Shown piece after piece: positions 32,482-44,770 of a stretch of 64,000 nt of DNA (within the stretch, counting starts at the first letter, position 1; each line of letters opens with the position of its first letter). The position numbers were made by a program, and so were the translations under genes. The notes under the pieces are model-generated. The model was not told where the DNA came from. It did no database searches and was given only the letters and a program-made list of their open reading frames with translations. This DNA comes from Linnemannia schmuckeri (taxonomy: Eukaryota > Mortierellomycota > Mortierellomycetes > Mortierellales > Mortierellaceae), in contig JANATG010000009.1 of the NCBI GenBank assembly GCA_029449235.1, forward strand, positions 2,232,001 to 2,296,000, read 5' to 3'.

Positions 32482-35400
32482 ATGTCGCAAGTCAAGACTC
32501 ACCGTGGTTCGCTCCACAACCCCGGCACGCCTCGTTCTCAATCATCTTCCTCCTTGGCCTCTGCCACTACCACAACATCCTCCCGTCCTCGTCGCATTCA
32601 CATCAATCTGCCCAAGGCAACTGCTACTGCAGCTGCCTTCCTCTCTCCGACTACAGGCACCTCGACTCTGTCGCATGAAAGGATCCGGGAGGATCGTGCT
32701 CGGTATGCTGAACTTGTCGCCAAGAATGCTACTTCTGAGGTAAGCAGCATCTGTTTTGTTTTTTTTGCCCTTTTTTAGTTTTTTTCTTTCTTTCGAGATT
32801 CTTCCCACTAAGTCAAAGTCCGCCCTGTCTCTATGCCACCCATTGTTTTTTTTGTGAGTTTTTTTTTACCAATCTTTCTGACCTTATTTTCTTGCTCTTT
32901 GTGTAATCTCCATTGGCTTCCAATTGGTTCGTTTCCATCCGAAGGCTCTTTTGAAGATGCCCAACGTCGCAACCAAACCCAGGGCTATTGACGATGTCTT
33001 TGACCACCAATTCGCCCACCAAGCTTCCTCTATTGCCTTCAAACTGCCCTTGGTTGCCCCTCCTGCCATCTCTAATATGAAAGTTGCCGTTGACACTTCT
33101 AGTCCATACACTACATCCACTCCACGATTTTCTCAACAGGTATGTATTTCACAATTCCTTAAAATTGCAAGATACCAACTTGAAGATTGACCACGAGAGA
33201 CGCATTTTTCCTTTACTGGTGTTACACCACTAACGTTTTCTCTTTTGTCCCACCATTTTGCTTGCCCGTTTCGACATGTCTTCGCACAACAGCGCCCAGG
33301 CGTCGATCGCAAGCGCTCCAACCAAGGAAATATGAACAGTAAGATCCTCTTTTAATAATGACCTGCTTTTTTTTCTTAATTCATGCATGACTCCCTACCC
33401 CCTCCTCAGTCCTCTCTTTCGCCTTTCGCCTTCTCACTCTCAGACCCCGGCTACATATGATTGCTATTCATTTTTGTGCAAAAACATTGACAACATATTC
33501 CTCTTTTTGTTTTACACCGCGTTAATCATAAACAGACTCCGAAGAGAGTGTGTCGAGACGGAACAGCAGCATGAACCCGTTGGCGGCCACCTTTACGCCT
33601 ACGCTGCCCAAGGCAGGCTCACCCGAATTTGCAGCTACAGAGGATACCATCACCAAGCTCTCTTCCCCTTCCAGACGCAACACCGTTGACTCCAGGGCTA
33701 ATGTATGATGTGAATTATCGTTTTTTTTTTTTTTTTTTTCAAAATTGCTGTTTCTCTTTTTCCTTCCTATCCCTCCCTCCCCCCTCCTCGCTCTCAGGCA
33801 CCGCCCCCATCACTGCCATCATTATACATGCCAGATATTAGATTTGATTTGATACATTACAACATGCATGTCTGCGGCCCTTAAACGTCAGCTAACCGTC
33901 TCTACTTGACACCATGTACAATGCCATATGTATATTTGTTTCTGAACCTTAGGATGGCATGGTGACAGGGCTTGGAATCTCGTCTCCCACTACCGCCACA
34001 GCAGTAAATCCTCGCCTCTCAACACAACCTCAATACGACTTAAAGACAGCTTCACCCACTGCACTCCTGCGTAACGATCGTGCTACCTTCGATACATCAT
34101 TCACAGCGTCATCTTCTGCCCCGCACAACAACGCTCTTGCAAGGACATCAAGCGTCCTCGATTTCGATCCCGAAGTATTCCGCGACAACCTTATGCGTCA
34201 AATCACCGACAAGCTGGAGACTGGACTGGATCGTCGCTTCAGCCAGCTGGCTTCGGCTCTCCCTACCCCTTCCATTGTGTCTGGTCAACCTTCCGCAGGA
34301 AAGACATTCTCTTCCTCCGATGCAGCCCTGTCTGTGATGATACCCGAGGAGGCGAACGTGGCCCAGCTTCGATCGCTGCTGAAAACCGCCAATGCAGAGT
34401 TGGGGCGACTCAAGGACAAGAATCAGGAGTTGCAGGAGAACCATCGTCAGCTGGAACGACAGCATCTCGAGGCGACTCATCAGATTGCACGCCTGCAAGA
34501 TCTGGAGCGAGCACAGTCCTCCATCTACCCAAGGACTCATGGCGATGCCTCGCCAACTTCTTTGGGTTCACCATCGACAGATGGAAGGGTATTGGACTTG
34601 GCATCTTTGAACGGCGGGTTTGGTCAGAGGATCGGCGGCGGCAGTGTTCAGTCGTCGAAAGGATCTCTGGCAGAATCCAATCAAACGATTCAGAGGTTAA
34701 TGAAGGAGGTCGCAGCCCTGACTTCGGAGCGTGATGTGCTGAAGATTCGATCCTGGGAGCTGGAGAAGAAGCCCTATATGCAGCAGCCTCCCTTCCACGA
34801 CGTCCGCTCTACGGACTTCATTGACCTTGAGAATGAGCGCAACCGGTTGATCGAGGAGTTGGGCCAGAAGACTGTGGCGATGGAGGATCTCTGGAACAAG
34901 AACGAGGCACTTACGCTCCGGGCCACGGAGTACGAGAAGCGCGTCTGGGAGCTGGAGAGCCAGGTGACGGCTCTTGAGGCTGACTGCGCACTCTTGCCTA
35001 GAATCCGTCTGGACCTTGTTGAGATGGAAGCTAGAGCCGTAGCAGCCGATGCCTTGGTGGTCAAGTTGCAGGCAATGGAGGGACAGGCCGAGCTGGTTAA
35101 GAACTTGCAGGACCGCATTCAGGAACTTGAGACGACCAATGCTGAACTGGATCACTCCAACTGGGACTTGTCAGAGAAGCTGAACATTGCCAACAACCAG
35201 CATGGATTGCTAACAAGAGAGTTCGAGTCCTTCCGTTCCAAGGATAAGGATGACCGTCGCCTTGAGTTTTTGACCAACAGAAACCGCGAGCTGGAGGCTC
35301 AACTGTCCGCCGAGCAGAACAAGGCCGCACCAGACTACAAGGACGAGTACGAGCGTGTCTCCTCGGAGCTGGAGAAGATCAAAATCCGCTTGCCTCAGCT

Positions 35401-36340
35401 CGAAGGCCAGTCCAAGCAGGTGGCCTTGCTTCGATCCAAGACCCTGCAGCTGGAGAAACAGATCAAGACAATGGAGCAGCTCGAACCCCGGCTAGAGGAG
35501 ATGCAGCAGCTTCATGAGCGCAATCTGTTTTTAGAGGGAGAATTAGGAGAGCTGGAACAGCTTCGTGCCCGCGAAATGGAGTTGGAGCATGAGCTCGAGG
35601 CTGCCAAGGCTCGCGTGATCCAGTTGGAGACCCACAAGGCGAGGATGAACTCGTTTTCGGGTTTGAAGCAATTGCAGACTCGCGCGCGGTCTGGCTCCGT
35701 CGTCCAACCAATGGCGCCCTTTATTCCACCTGCATTGGCTCAGCAACAACAACAACAACAGCAGCAGCAGCAGGTTGCACAGGATGAGAATGAGACTGAG
35801 GAGGAGAAGAACCGCGGTGTAACTACAGTCAAGGAGGACTTAAGGATCAGGACCAGTCATGGACTGAGCCACCTTGCCCGGTCATCTCAGTCAATCACCA
35901 CTACTACTGAGCCTATCCTGTCTCCCAAGCGCGAGTTCCCCCCTACCCCAACCACAGCCTCGGCATGGCCCTCGGGCAGGTCCAGTATGAGCATGAGCCA
36001 CGCGTCGCACAGGATGAGTACCAGCTCGAACACAAGCACCGTCCTGAGCCATTCCAGCAACAGTCCAAGCCTCCAGTGGCGAACCAGCCAAGCAACCTAT
36101 CCTTCTGCCCCCGTCAGCCCTAGCGAGTCTCTGTCGCCATCGATTCTGTCGCTCTCATCGTCCTCGTCCTCGACGCTGTCGGACGATGAGTCTGCATCAT
36201 GTATTGAAAAGAACAAGGCTTCGATGACTGACGAGCCAGAGTCGTTCCTAGATCACGCTGATGAAGGAGATGTTGCCGTTTTAGGGCTTGCGCCCTCGCC
36301 CCTTCTTCCTACTGCGTCCATCGTCCACGTAGATATTTAA
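32482..36340 (+). CDS. Large coiled-coil protein, family not recognised
   Basis: Six exons, 32482-32739, 32945-33139, 33293-33338, 33536-33702, 33798-33869 and 33953-36340, all in phase, give 1,041 residues. Residues 1-~350 are Ser/Thr/Pro-rich with a short more conserved-looking stretch (RIREDRARYAELVAKNA, then AIDDVFDHQFAHQASSIAFKLP). From about residue 370 to 820 the sequence is an almost continuous heptad coiled coil (QLRSLLKTANAELGRLKDKN, LEELGQ-type repeats, LEKQIKTMEQLEPRLEEM). A short Gln run (about 35743-35774) is followed by a disordered Ser-rich tail. Composition suits a cytoskeletal, polarity or membrane-tether scaffold, but nothing here identifies one. The 72 nt fifth exon has a weak donor (gtctgc), and skipping it also keeps frame, so it may be a cassette exon or a misprediction. 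Confidence 0.78.
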
Positions 36341-37688
36341 AAAAAGAAAAACATAAAAAAACCATTAAAAAAAACCTCCCCTAAACGTTTATTTTATCCT
36401 TATTCTTCCCCTCTCTCGCTCTCTCTTACTATGAATCCACCTATCATGATAAGGACGTTCGGTGCGACGGGTGAGAGTAAACAAACGATGCGTCAAGGTG
36501 ACTACGAAAAAAGGTCAGCAAAGTTTACGTTCCTCTTCATTGACCGGATGAAAGCGTCTACACAACCCACATGCGCCCACAAAAGCAAAACGCCCATTGA
36601 GGCATAACAACAGGTTGTGTGCAAGGAATAAAAACACTCTTTCTGGCGACTTACAGCTCAAACAAACTCCAAGCACATACGTATACAACACATCAACAAC
36701 GACTACATACACACGGTAAGACTATCAACACACACACACACATACACACACACACTCCTTGCTAGTTTTGCGTCTGTCCATCCATACTCACGCCCCCTGT
36801 TTACCTTACTTCCCTCCTTCCTTCCCTTCCCCCTTGGCACGGTTGTTCATCTTTTCTGTTCATTTTGCTTTAATGTGCTGCTGCCAAACTGTTCAACTGC
36901 AGATCACCATCTTGTGTGGAATTACTGCTCTTGATCAACCCCTTTGTGGGCATGCACCCCCTGCTCCATCTATCTATGTATCCTTTATTTTTTTAGCGTC
37001 CCTTTTTTTTTTTGTCTTTCTTTCCTTTTTCCACAGGTTGCAGAGGAGTGGCAAGGATAGAGCGATGCTCTCAGCTTCAGCTTTAAAAGAAAAGAGAACA
37101 AGGAATAAGAAAGGGGGCGGAGAGAGGCGAAGAGGGAATGGAGAGGGAGACCAAAACCAACAACCACACTGCACCAACCAGCGATCATGAAAAAAAAAAA
37201 TGCATGCTGCAAGGTACTGTATGCTGCTGCTGTATGTTGTTATTGTTGTGGTCGTCGTCGTCGTCGTCGTGGCCGCTTTTTTGCACCTCCGCCTTGACCC
37301 TACGACCATGTCCGATTTTTTGTTTATTTGCTGTTTGTTGGTTGAGTCTGTTGACTGGCTGTTTTATTATGGCCTAGGCTCTCACAGAGGAACGAACCTC
37401 CATGGTGAACAAAGTTCAATAAAGGAGGACTGATGTAGACAAAGAACAAGAAACCAACAGACCCCATGCCTCCTCCTCCTCCACTTTCACTTCTCTTCTT
37501 CCTCTTCGTTGTCTTCTTCTTCTTCTTCTTCTTCCTTCTCTTCCACTTCTCTCGTCATCAATCTCAACTTTCACTCTCACATCTCAAAAGATACCAGCCA
37601 ATTCTCAAATTTACTTTGAATTCGTCCCACAGCACATCCTTGCCTACACGTTTATTGACATCCTCCACTCCCGACTCTCCCCCATTCA
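36341..37688. other. Intergenic region with CA microsatellite
   Basis: No gene seen. It holds a (CA)n run at about 36725-36755, a GTC trinucleotide run near 37250-37270 and TTC repeats near 37515-37535. The last 230 bp are the pyrimidine-rich leader of the transporter gene. Confidence 0.65.
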
Positions 37689-39588
37689 ATGGACTCGCGC
37701 ACGCTAACAAGCCTTCCGCGGCACATGGTATTCTGTGGCGTGGTGGCATGTTTGACATCGCTCTCGATCGGATATGTGATTGGCTCACCCAACATCCCCG
37801 AATCCGCTATCCGAGGCCTTGGAGGCGACTGTGGCCCTCACGCTCCTTACACCATCCAACAAGGGTTTCCCAATTGCTTCCTATTCTCCGATCTCCTCTG
37901 GGTAAGCAGTAAATACCGTTTAGTGTGTACTGGTGGTTGAGTTGGACGCCATGGGTTGTCTTTGAATGCTGAAGAAAGGTGAAAGGATGGAAAGAATTGG
38001 AATTTTGTAGGCCTCGAACTCGCGCATTATTCTTCCCATATTTAAGCATCCCCGATGTATCTTTGTTTCTATCTCCGTCCGAAAGAAAAAAGAGGAATGA
38101 ACCCTTCACTCTAACAACTCCACTCCCTTCCTCTTCTCCCGCCTTCATTTTCACTCATCCAAACAAACCAATATTCCACCCTTTTCTTCCTGATCCGCGC
38201 TTTAGGGCTTTGCAATAGGTTCGTACTGTTTGGGCGCGTTCGCCGGCAGTTTAATCGGAGGCGGTCTGCAGAACAGGTACGGCCGCATCAAAGCCCTCTT
38301 CCTCTCCAGTGCTGTTTACATCCTCGGCTCCATCGTCCTCGGCCTTGCCTTTCACCAAGCCCAATTCATCCTAGGGCGTGTCATCATCGGCTTCGCCTGC
38401 GGTCTCGGTGGCGTCGTCGCACCAACGTACCTAGGCGAGATCGCGACAATTCAGGGTAGGGGTGTCCTCGGCACATTCCATCAACTCTTCTTGGTAATTG
38501 GTCTTCTCCTCTCGAATCTTATCGGCCTTGGGTGGAGCGCTCCGCCTGGATGGAGGTTCGTCCTGGCGTTTAATGGCGTCCCTGCCTTGATCCAATGCTT
38601 CTTTTTGACACAACTTGTCGAAAGCCCCCGGTATTTGGTCTCGCAGAAGAGGATCAAGGAGGCTGAGCGGTCACTTCAGATTTTGAGAGGATCCGAAAAG
38701 TCGGTCAGCGTCCAGGAGGAACTTGATGATATGATACTCTTGCTCCTAGGCAGACGCATCTCTGTCGACGACGGCAAGAATCGCATAGATTCCCTTTCCT
38801 CTTCTCTTTCTACAGAAAGCCTGCCACCCACTGTCCAACGCGGAGGCTCTGCCGCCACCCTCCAAAACGACTCCTCTACCGTTCCTCCTGCTCCATTACA
38901 CCGCGGCAATAAACAAGTCAACACTAGCCAAGAGCCCTACGGATTCCTTACCCTCTTCCGGTCCGAATGCCGCGGCCTTGCACTTATAGGAGTCTCGATC
39001 CACTTTCTTCAACAGGCCACAGGAATCAACGGCCTCGTTTACTACTCGACATCCTTCCTTGGTGACACATTTGGCCCCGGAAATTCCAAATACATCACCG
39101 TCGGCGTCTCGGTCTGCAACCTCCTCGCAACCACCTGTGCAGTCGTCCTCATCGACCGTGTCAATCGCAAGACTCTTCTAATGGCCTCTTTTGGCGGAGT
39201 CGCTGTTTCAGCAATGCTCCTCGTTATTGGCGCCTATACTGAAGTTGGGGTCCTGGTGGCTGTCGCCTTATTCTTGTACATCATCGCTTTTGCAATTGGC
39301 CTAGGTCCCATCCCCTGGTTGCTCCTCTCAGAATTCCTTCCAACCTATGCTCTCTCATCTGCATCAAGCGCTGCAACGGGTGTGAATTGGAGTTTCAATT
39401 TTATTATCGGCTTACTGTTCCCTTCACTCACAAAAGCTATGGGCAACAGCACGTTTATTCTTTTTGGGATCTTTTGCGTCATCGGCGTCGCCTTTGTGTG
39501 GTTTTACGTTCCAGAGACGAGGGGCCGGTCCATAGAACTAGTCATGGCCGAAAAAGGCGTCCCTCCTCGCTCCCCCAATTCTTCCTAG
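37689..39588 (+). CDS. MFS sugar transporter (SLC2/HXT family)
   Basis: Two exons, 37689-37901 and 38206-39588, give 531 residues of a 12-helix facilitative sugar porter, expected at the plasma membrane. Exon 1 holds helix 1 (VVACLTSLSIGYVIG) and the first extracellular loop with paired Cys. Exon 2 opens in helix 2 (GFAIGSYCLGAFAGSLIGG) and carries the family signatures: NRYGRIK after helix 2, ESPRYL after helix 6, the sugar-binding helix 7 motif QQATGINGLVYYS, DRVNRK in the second half, GPIPWLL in helix 10 and VPETRGRS after helix 12. The central cytosolic loop is longer than usual and Ser-rich. The start at 37689 is preferred to an in-frame upstream Met at 37466 because that extension is poly-Pro/Phe leader sequence in another frame. 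Substrate (glucose or another hexose) is inferred from the family. Confidence 0.93.
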
Positions 39589-39941
39589 ATCGCCTTTTTT
39601 AGTATTTATTGATCGCACTGCCGCCAATTTGTTCACTGTTGACCGCACTCATTCCTCCGTCCCGTAGGCATTAAAGCGGAAATAAAAAAATTTGGTAATG
39701 TTGTTTAATGTATTTATTATCGGGACACATCATGGAGGGGTTATGAGAAGAAACAGGGTGATGTTTGCTTAGAGGCGAGGTTGAGGTACGTGCGTTGTCG
39801 TTTCTCTTTAATAAAAAAGAAATAAAATGACTGCATCGAGTTTTCAGTCTATGAGAGTGGTAGGGGCGGGTGTTGTTGTCGTTTTGCTACCTCTTCCTTC
39901 CATGTGTTATTTTTTGGGCGTTGTTGTTCCCGGAGTTGCGT
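39589..39941. other. Convergent 3' intergenic spacer
   Basis: 3' flanks of the sugar transporter and NDUFA8 genes, A/T-rich with AATAAA at 39681 and 39812; no gene seen. Confidence 0.7.
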
Positions 39942-40649
39942 CTAGTTGTAAATGGTGTTCTCGCGAAGGTGGATGGGCGTGTTTGATGCTCCAGGAATGA
40001 CCTTCTCGAGTTTCTACAAGATATGATAAATGAAGGTCCACGTCAGAAAAATTCGCGATCGGTAAAAACCACATGCCATTAATTATCCATGACAATAATA
40101 AACGCATTCGCATCAGTCAAAAAACAAAAAACAAAAAACAAAAAGCACGTACCAGCTTGGAAAAGACGCACTCGTTGAAGGTTCTCTCGGGCTTACGGCA
40201 GGCATAGTACTCCTGGTTGTGCTTCTCCAAGCACTTGTAGTGAGCTTCCCATTCCTTTTCGCAGTTCTCCCTCAACTTGGTGATCCTATCAACAATTAGA
40301 ACAAATTTAAAGAGTGTTAAAATTATCAATTGAACAAAACTGTAGAAACACGGGTCTTTCGAATGGGTTGGTCTGGATGATGGGACTTAAGATATGGAAC
40401 GTACAGGTCCATGGCGCAGCGTGTGACCTTGCGGCCCTCCTTCAAGCAGTGGGCAGGGTCGTTGTTCTCGTCCTTGCACAGCATGAAGTCCTCGTTATAA
40501 TCCTTGCAGTAAGATCCAATGAAGAACGCGGCAGACTTCAGAGGTGCAGAAGTCGCGCCAACCTCGGGATGAGCAGCCTCAGCGGGGGCTGGGGTAGGGT
40601 CGACAAACTTGCCGGTGGTAATATGAGAAGCCTCGCGGAAGGTCGACAT
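39942..40649 (-). CDS. NDUFA8: NADH dehydrogenase (complex I) NDUFA8-type twin-CX9C subunit
   Basis: Three exons (minus), 40649-40405, 40285-40153 and 40013-39942, in phase, give 149 residues. NDUFA8 is an accessory complex I subunit on the intermembrane-space face, imported and oxidised by Mia40. All four CX9C motifs are visible: C-KDYNEDFML-C, C-LKEGRKVTR-C, C-EKEWEAHYK-C and C-RKPERTFNE-C. This is the expected double coiled-coil-helix layout. The last exon encodes KLEKVIPGASNTPIHLREN, the usual fungal C-terminal block ending in IY(N). The first intron lies right after RCAMDL. There is no cleavable presequence, as expected for a Mia40 substrate. Confidence 0.95.
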
Positions 40650-41244
40650 TATGCAGTGAACGAGTTACTATAGGACAATTGATACAGGGAAAAGATAGTG
40701 CTGTTTGTTGTCAGAGAAAGAGTGAGCCGGGATCGCGGAATTGTCGGCGTTGCTGATGTAAGCGCAGAGTCCTGCTTTGATGTATGTTTTCTTCTGTTTC
40801 TTTGCTGGTCCATCTTGCAAAAAGAGACGCTCGTCCTTGCGTGCAAAAGGAAATGGCCAGCCAGGTACGGTGCCATCTGTCCAGAGTGTAGATCAGCAGT
40901 TGGGTTCTATCGTTCCTCCTGAGAAAGTACATAGAGAAATAGCAGACAGGCCCAGTCAACATACGGGAAGAGTGGAGTGTTGTGGGTATGGAGGCGAGTG
41001 ATCCTGTATTGAGTGTTTATTCCTGCAAATGGATGGAAACACCGAGACAGAGAAAGAGATGGGAGAGAGGACAAGGACGAGAAGAAGATAGAACGGAGAT
41101 GCTAATCGACCTGATCAACCCAGAGCCGGACGGACGGAGAACAGTGGCAGACACACACAGAGGAATCAATAATTTAGCACACACGATCTCCGAACTGTAC
41201 CGTGACGTTTCACTTTTTCCTTTTTTTAATCTTGCTTTAGATGA
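40650..41244. other. Intergenic region between NDUFA8 and RPC6
   Basis: Promoter of NDUFA8 and 3' flank of RPC6 (both minus). No extra gene seen. Confidence 0.65.
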
Positions 41245-42639
41245 CTAGAAGTCGAGCCACTTATTGTAGTAGTTGCAGCCAGCAGGGTTGACAGGCCCAC
41301 CTTCAGTACAAAAGTCAGCAACAGGGCACACACCGCAGGGGCAATCCTGCCACGCAGACTCAGCCTTCTTGTCCCGCACTGCCTTGTACACCCAGTCAGA
41401 GTCCGTGTCCATATCTTCGTCGTCCCAGTCCTCGTCCACCTGTGCAATAAACCTCTCCACCTTGCCGTCATACACCAACACATCCAGCAACATCGTGATA
41501 TCGGCCACGCTCAGATCAACCTGACTGATTCGCTTGTCCATAATGTATTTGCGCACCATCGCCGCAGATGGGTACGCACTGTGTGTCGATGTGAAAATGC
41601 AGCTCGCGTCCCTTGGAAACGACTATGTTACAAGAGGTAAGTAAGAGGCGTGAGAAAACTAAGAGAAAGAAGGAGCATGTATCAACAGCTTGTTTTCAAC
41701 ACACAAAGAGGATGACCCACCTTCATCAAGATGTACTTGTAGCACTGATTGGTCAATTGCTCCACAAAGTCAACATCCAGCTCCTGATCAGTGAACCATG
41801 GTCCTCCTGTGACTTCCACAGAGGGTGTCAACTCCATCAACATGTACAGCTTCCTTGTAGGGTGCTTCACAGACTTGATCGCTTTCACAAGCGCCTTCTG
41901 CTCAAGTGCTCGAAGACATCTCTTAATCACAGCCTCGTGGAGATTTGTCTTTGACTTCAAATGCTTTGTCCAGATTCCCTCGTTTCCTGACGCCCTGATT
42001 GTGTTGTACACGACCTGCTCCTCGCCTTGCAATGCTCCCGCCCTATTGTGTAAGAACCGCAAAACGGAAAAATGTGTGAGTGTCTTATTTTTTGTTGAAT
42101 GGGGTTCACAAGTCGGGAAATGTCTATCACTAAGTCATGAATGACAGCAAAAACAGCAGAGCAATGCAACACGACTTACTTCCCAATCTCCTCCTTCTTT
42201 AGTGCCTTGTAGACCTGCTCGCCTCTGACTTGAAAGACTTCAATGAATCCCTAGAAACGTTGGATGATGAAATCATTTAGGTTTATGTCCTCCGGTGCAA
42301 AACGAAATTGACCTAATACTCAAGAGCTGCATACAAGTTCGACTCTCTTGTTATTATTGTAATCCATTTGCATCCATACCCTGCCAAGCAACGAGTTCAT
42401 AGCGATGGCTGTATCCATAACGGGGCTGTCTGGGTGAATCCCGCCAAAGTCTGTCGAAGTCAATCCCTATTGATGAAATCAAATAAAGCGTCAACAAAAT
42501 AAGTAGCGATAAATGAAGGATATCTCTTAACACGACTTTGAAACATTCCGTATTTTGAGGTGCAAGAACGTACATTGTTGCCAGCCTTTAGACACTCCTG
42601 ATAGAAGAGCTCTTCGAGGGGAGTAAGGTTCGTCGCCAT
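41245..42639 (-). CDS. RPC34: RNA polymerase III subunit RPC6 (RPC34/POLR3F)
   Basis: Five exons (minus), 42639-42574, 42466-42380, 42250-42180, 42042-41721 and 41622-41245, in phase, give 307 residues. RPC6 belongs to the Pol III initiation trimer (with RPC3 and RPC7) that meets Brf1/TFIIIB and helps open the promoter. N-terminal winged helices span exons 2-4: MNSLLGRGFIEVFQVRG, then NEGIWTKHLKSKTNLHEAVIKRCLRALEQKALVKAIKSVKHPTRKLYML in two blocks, then VTGGPWFTDQELDVDFVE. The last exon ends with the Cys cluster CPCGVCPVADFC ... GCNYYNKWLDF, which in human RPC39 binds a 4Fe-4S cluster. Length is close to the human protein. The start gives a short N-terminus (MATNLTPLEELFYQECLKAG). Confidence 0.95.
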
Positions 42640-43587
42640 GAGAAAGTATCTATTGGATGAGTCAATGAATGCACAAGTGGTTGTGGGTGTCTCTTCTTTC
42701 TTCTCTCTTGAGTCAAGAGAGTATTAGGGTGATTAGGTTTCCTGGCGTGATGGGCGAGCGATCGTTGACGTTGTGGGTGATGCGAGACAGCTCAAGGGTG
42801 AATGAGAGAACAGGAAGAAGTGGGGGCAAAGCAGCAACTACGAAAAAAAGAAGCAAAGCAAAAGGCAAACAAAAAGAGGTGTGGCTTGGCATTTATTTTG
42901 GAATTGTCGCTAGAATCGTGCTCATTGGCTGATCGCAGTGCTCGACGCGTCCTCCACGCGTGTAGATCGTATCTTCCTTCTCCTCCTCCTGTAATTGATG
43001 CTGACGTTGCTACTATGGGTGGTGGTCGTGGTTGTGTTGCATCCCTTGAAGTCGAATATCAATGCTATCAACATCGCCATCCTCGGGCGACACTCTCGAT
43101 GACATTGATCCCCGTCCGCAGTTATGGCTTAAAATTCTCCGACTATCTGTCACAGAGATCACAGCCTGTTCACTCAAATTACTCGAAGCGCCGCCTACTT
43201 CCAAATACTTTTCCCAGTTGTAAACACTCAGCATCCGCTGACAGACGATCCATACGTACTCTTCTTCCCAAAACCTCATGTCCTTCCTGTTGCAATCGTG
43301 TCATTCTGTGTGCTGGCACTGCCTTTGAACTTTTGGAAATGCTTCCGATAGAATCGAATCAGAAGCCGAGGTGCTGATATGAAAAAGATCGGCCCAATGC
43401 TAATCCTGATGCTAAGGTCCAATGCTTGAATCTAGGATACAAAGATGAGCTCATGCCAGGTGCAGCATACAAAGCTGACCAGGGAGTAAACCTCTCAACG
43501 CAGTAAACTTTGATAATGGCAATCAGAATAAGGATCGACTGCCAAAGTGCAATGGCAAAGAAACGAGTCAAAATCATACTCACTTAC
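42640..43587. other. RPC6 promoter and remnant 3' region of the seven-helix pseudogene
   Basis: No intact gene. A second exon of the pseudogene would be expected on the minus strand below 43588; one hydrophobic stretch (LWQSILILIAIIKVYCV, about 43500-43560) may be its remnant but does not match the intact paralogue well. Confidence 0.5.
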
Positions 43588-44440
43588 AAATGCTAGAGAC
43601 AACAAACTGAACATATACCAGACACCAACAGTCATCACGCCACTATCGACAGCACGACCGACGGGCCCATGGCGGTGGTATCTGACTAAAGGGATAAACA
43701 GGAACATGCATGCCCAGACGCATGTAAAGAACATGCCGACTTGGTAGAACAGGTAATACCCAGTCAATGGCCGCATATAATACTCCTGTTCTGCCCATGT
43801 CAATTGCGTCCAATCCACCACCCCTGTTAGAGCTGCATCTCCTAGAAAGATCCGTCCTAGCTGCTGCTTATATACCTCTGGCTCTCAAGATCTTGCGCCG
43901 TAAACAATTTTTCGATCTCATAATCCCACCTCTCAATCTCTGCACGTCCTCTCTGGAAAGGGGATGAAGAAAAACCTTTCGCTGAATGTAATAGATCACG
44001 TTTGCGAGCACGAGGAGCCCATAGGTCAAGATAGTGTTCAAAGACACCCGCCTCAGCATGTTATGGTTATCGGCCATCGGATTAAACCCTGTTCCGACAC
44101 TCACAAGCGCGTAGGTCAATACCACCACCGCCAGTCCCTCGCCCGTAAAGTTCCAGACCCAGAAGACAATTGTGGTGGATAATGAACTACGCTTTGAGAT
44201 ATCCGACACTCGCAATGGCCAGTCCCAGGAAGGTGATAAAGAGCGAAATAATCCGGAGGCGAGTTCTCATCCGAATGCACATCATGATGGCGACGAAACG
44301 CATGATACCGATGTAGATAGTTGCCATGATGTAGCTCAGCTCTGCCTTGACCGCACCCCACCACGGTAACATGTCCTTGGAGAAGGCTGGATACCACCAA
44401 ATGTGAGTTGAGAATGTCGTCCTGTTCCCTCACTCTGTGA
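43588..44440 (-). pseudogene. Frameshifted copy of the orphan seven-helix gene
   Basis: Reads as the first exon of a paralogue of the 14482 gene, in opposite orientation. Matching blocks in order: LSYIMATIYIGIMRFVAIMM, LFITFLGLAIASVGYLK, FWVWNFTGEGLAVVVLTYALVS, TYGLLVLANVIYYI, LFLGDAALTG-VVDWTQLTWAEQEYYMRP, GMFFTCVWACMFLFIPLVR and WYMFSLLSLAF, closing on the same gtaagt donor after Ala-Phe as the intact gene. Breaks: after GYLK the frame meets TAG, and 31 nt stand where 30 are needed, a one-base insertion. Two further frame changes fall around 43860-43930, between GGIMR and LFTAQDLESQR and between that and KQQLGRIFLG. A TGA lies just upstream of the region matching the paralogue's start, so no intact start was found. 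Sequencing error is unlikely to explain three separate shifts. Confidence 0.82.
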
Positions 44441-44725
44441 AGATATGCCAATTTCTTTTTTGTTTGTTGTTGTTTGGTTAAAGGGTAAGTGTGTGTGCGT
44501 GTGTAGCATGATGTGAGTAAAGCTTTATATTTGTATGTGGTAAATGAAAGTGAGAGATATGTGTGGTTTCCCTACAGAATTACAAAGTTGCGACAATGGA
44601 TGGCGCTGGTTGTGGTGGGGAGGATAATGGCGTATGTGTGGAGCGAGAGAGGAGGAAAGTGTGGGATGTGCCGCAAATGGACTTAAGCGAACTGCGAAAG
44701 AAAGAGGAAAAAAAATATTAAGAGC

Positions 44726-44770
<45 letters not shown>

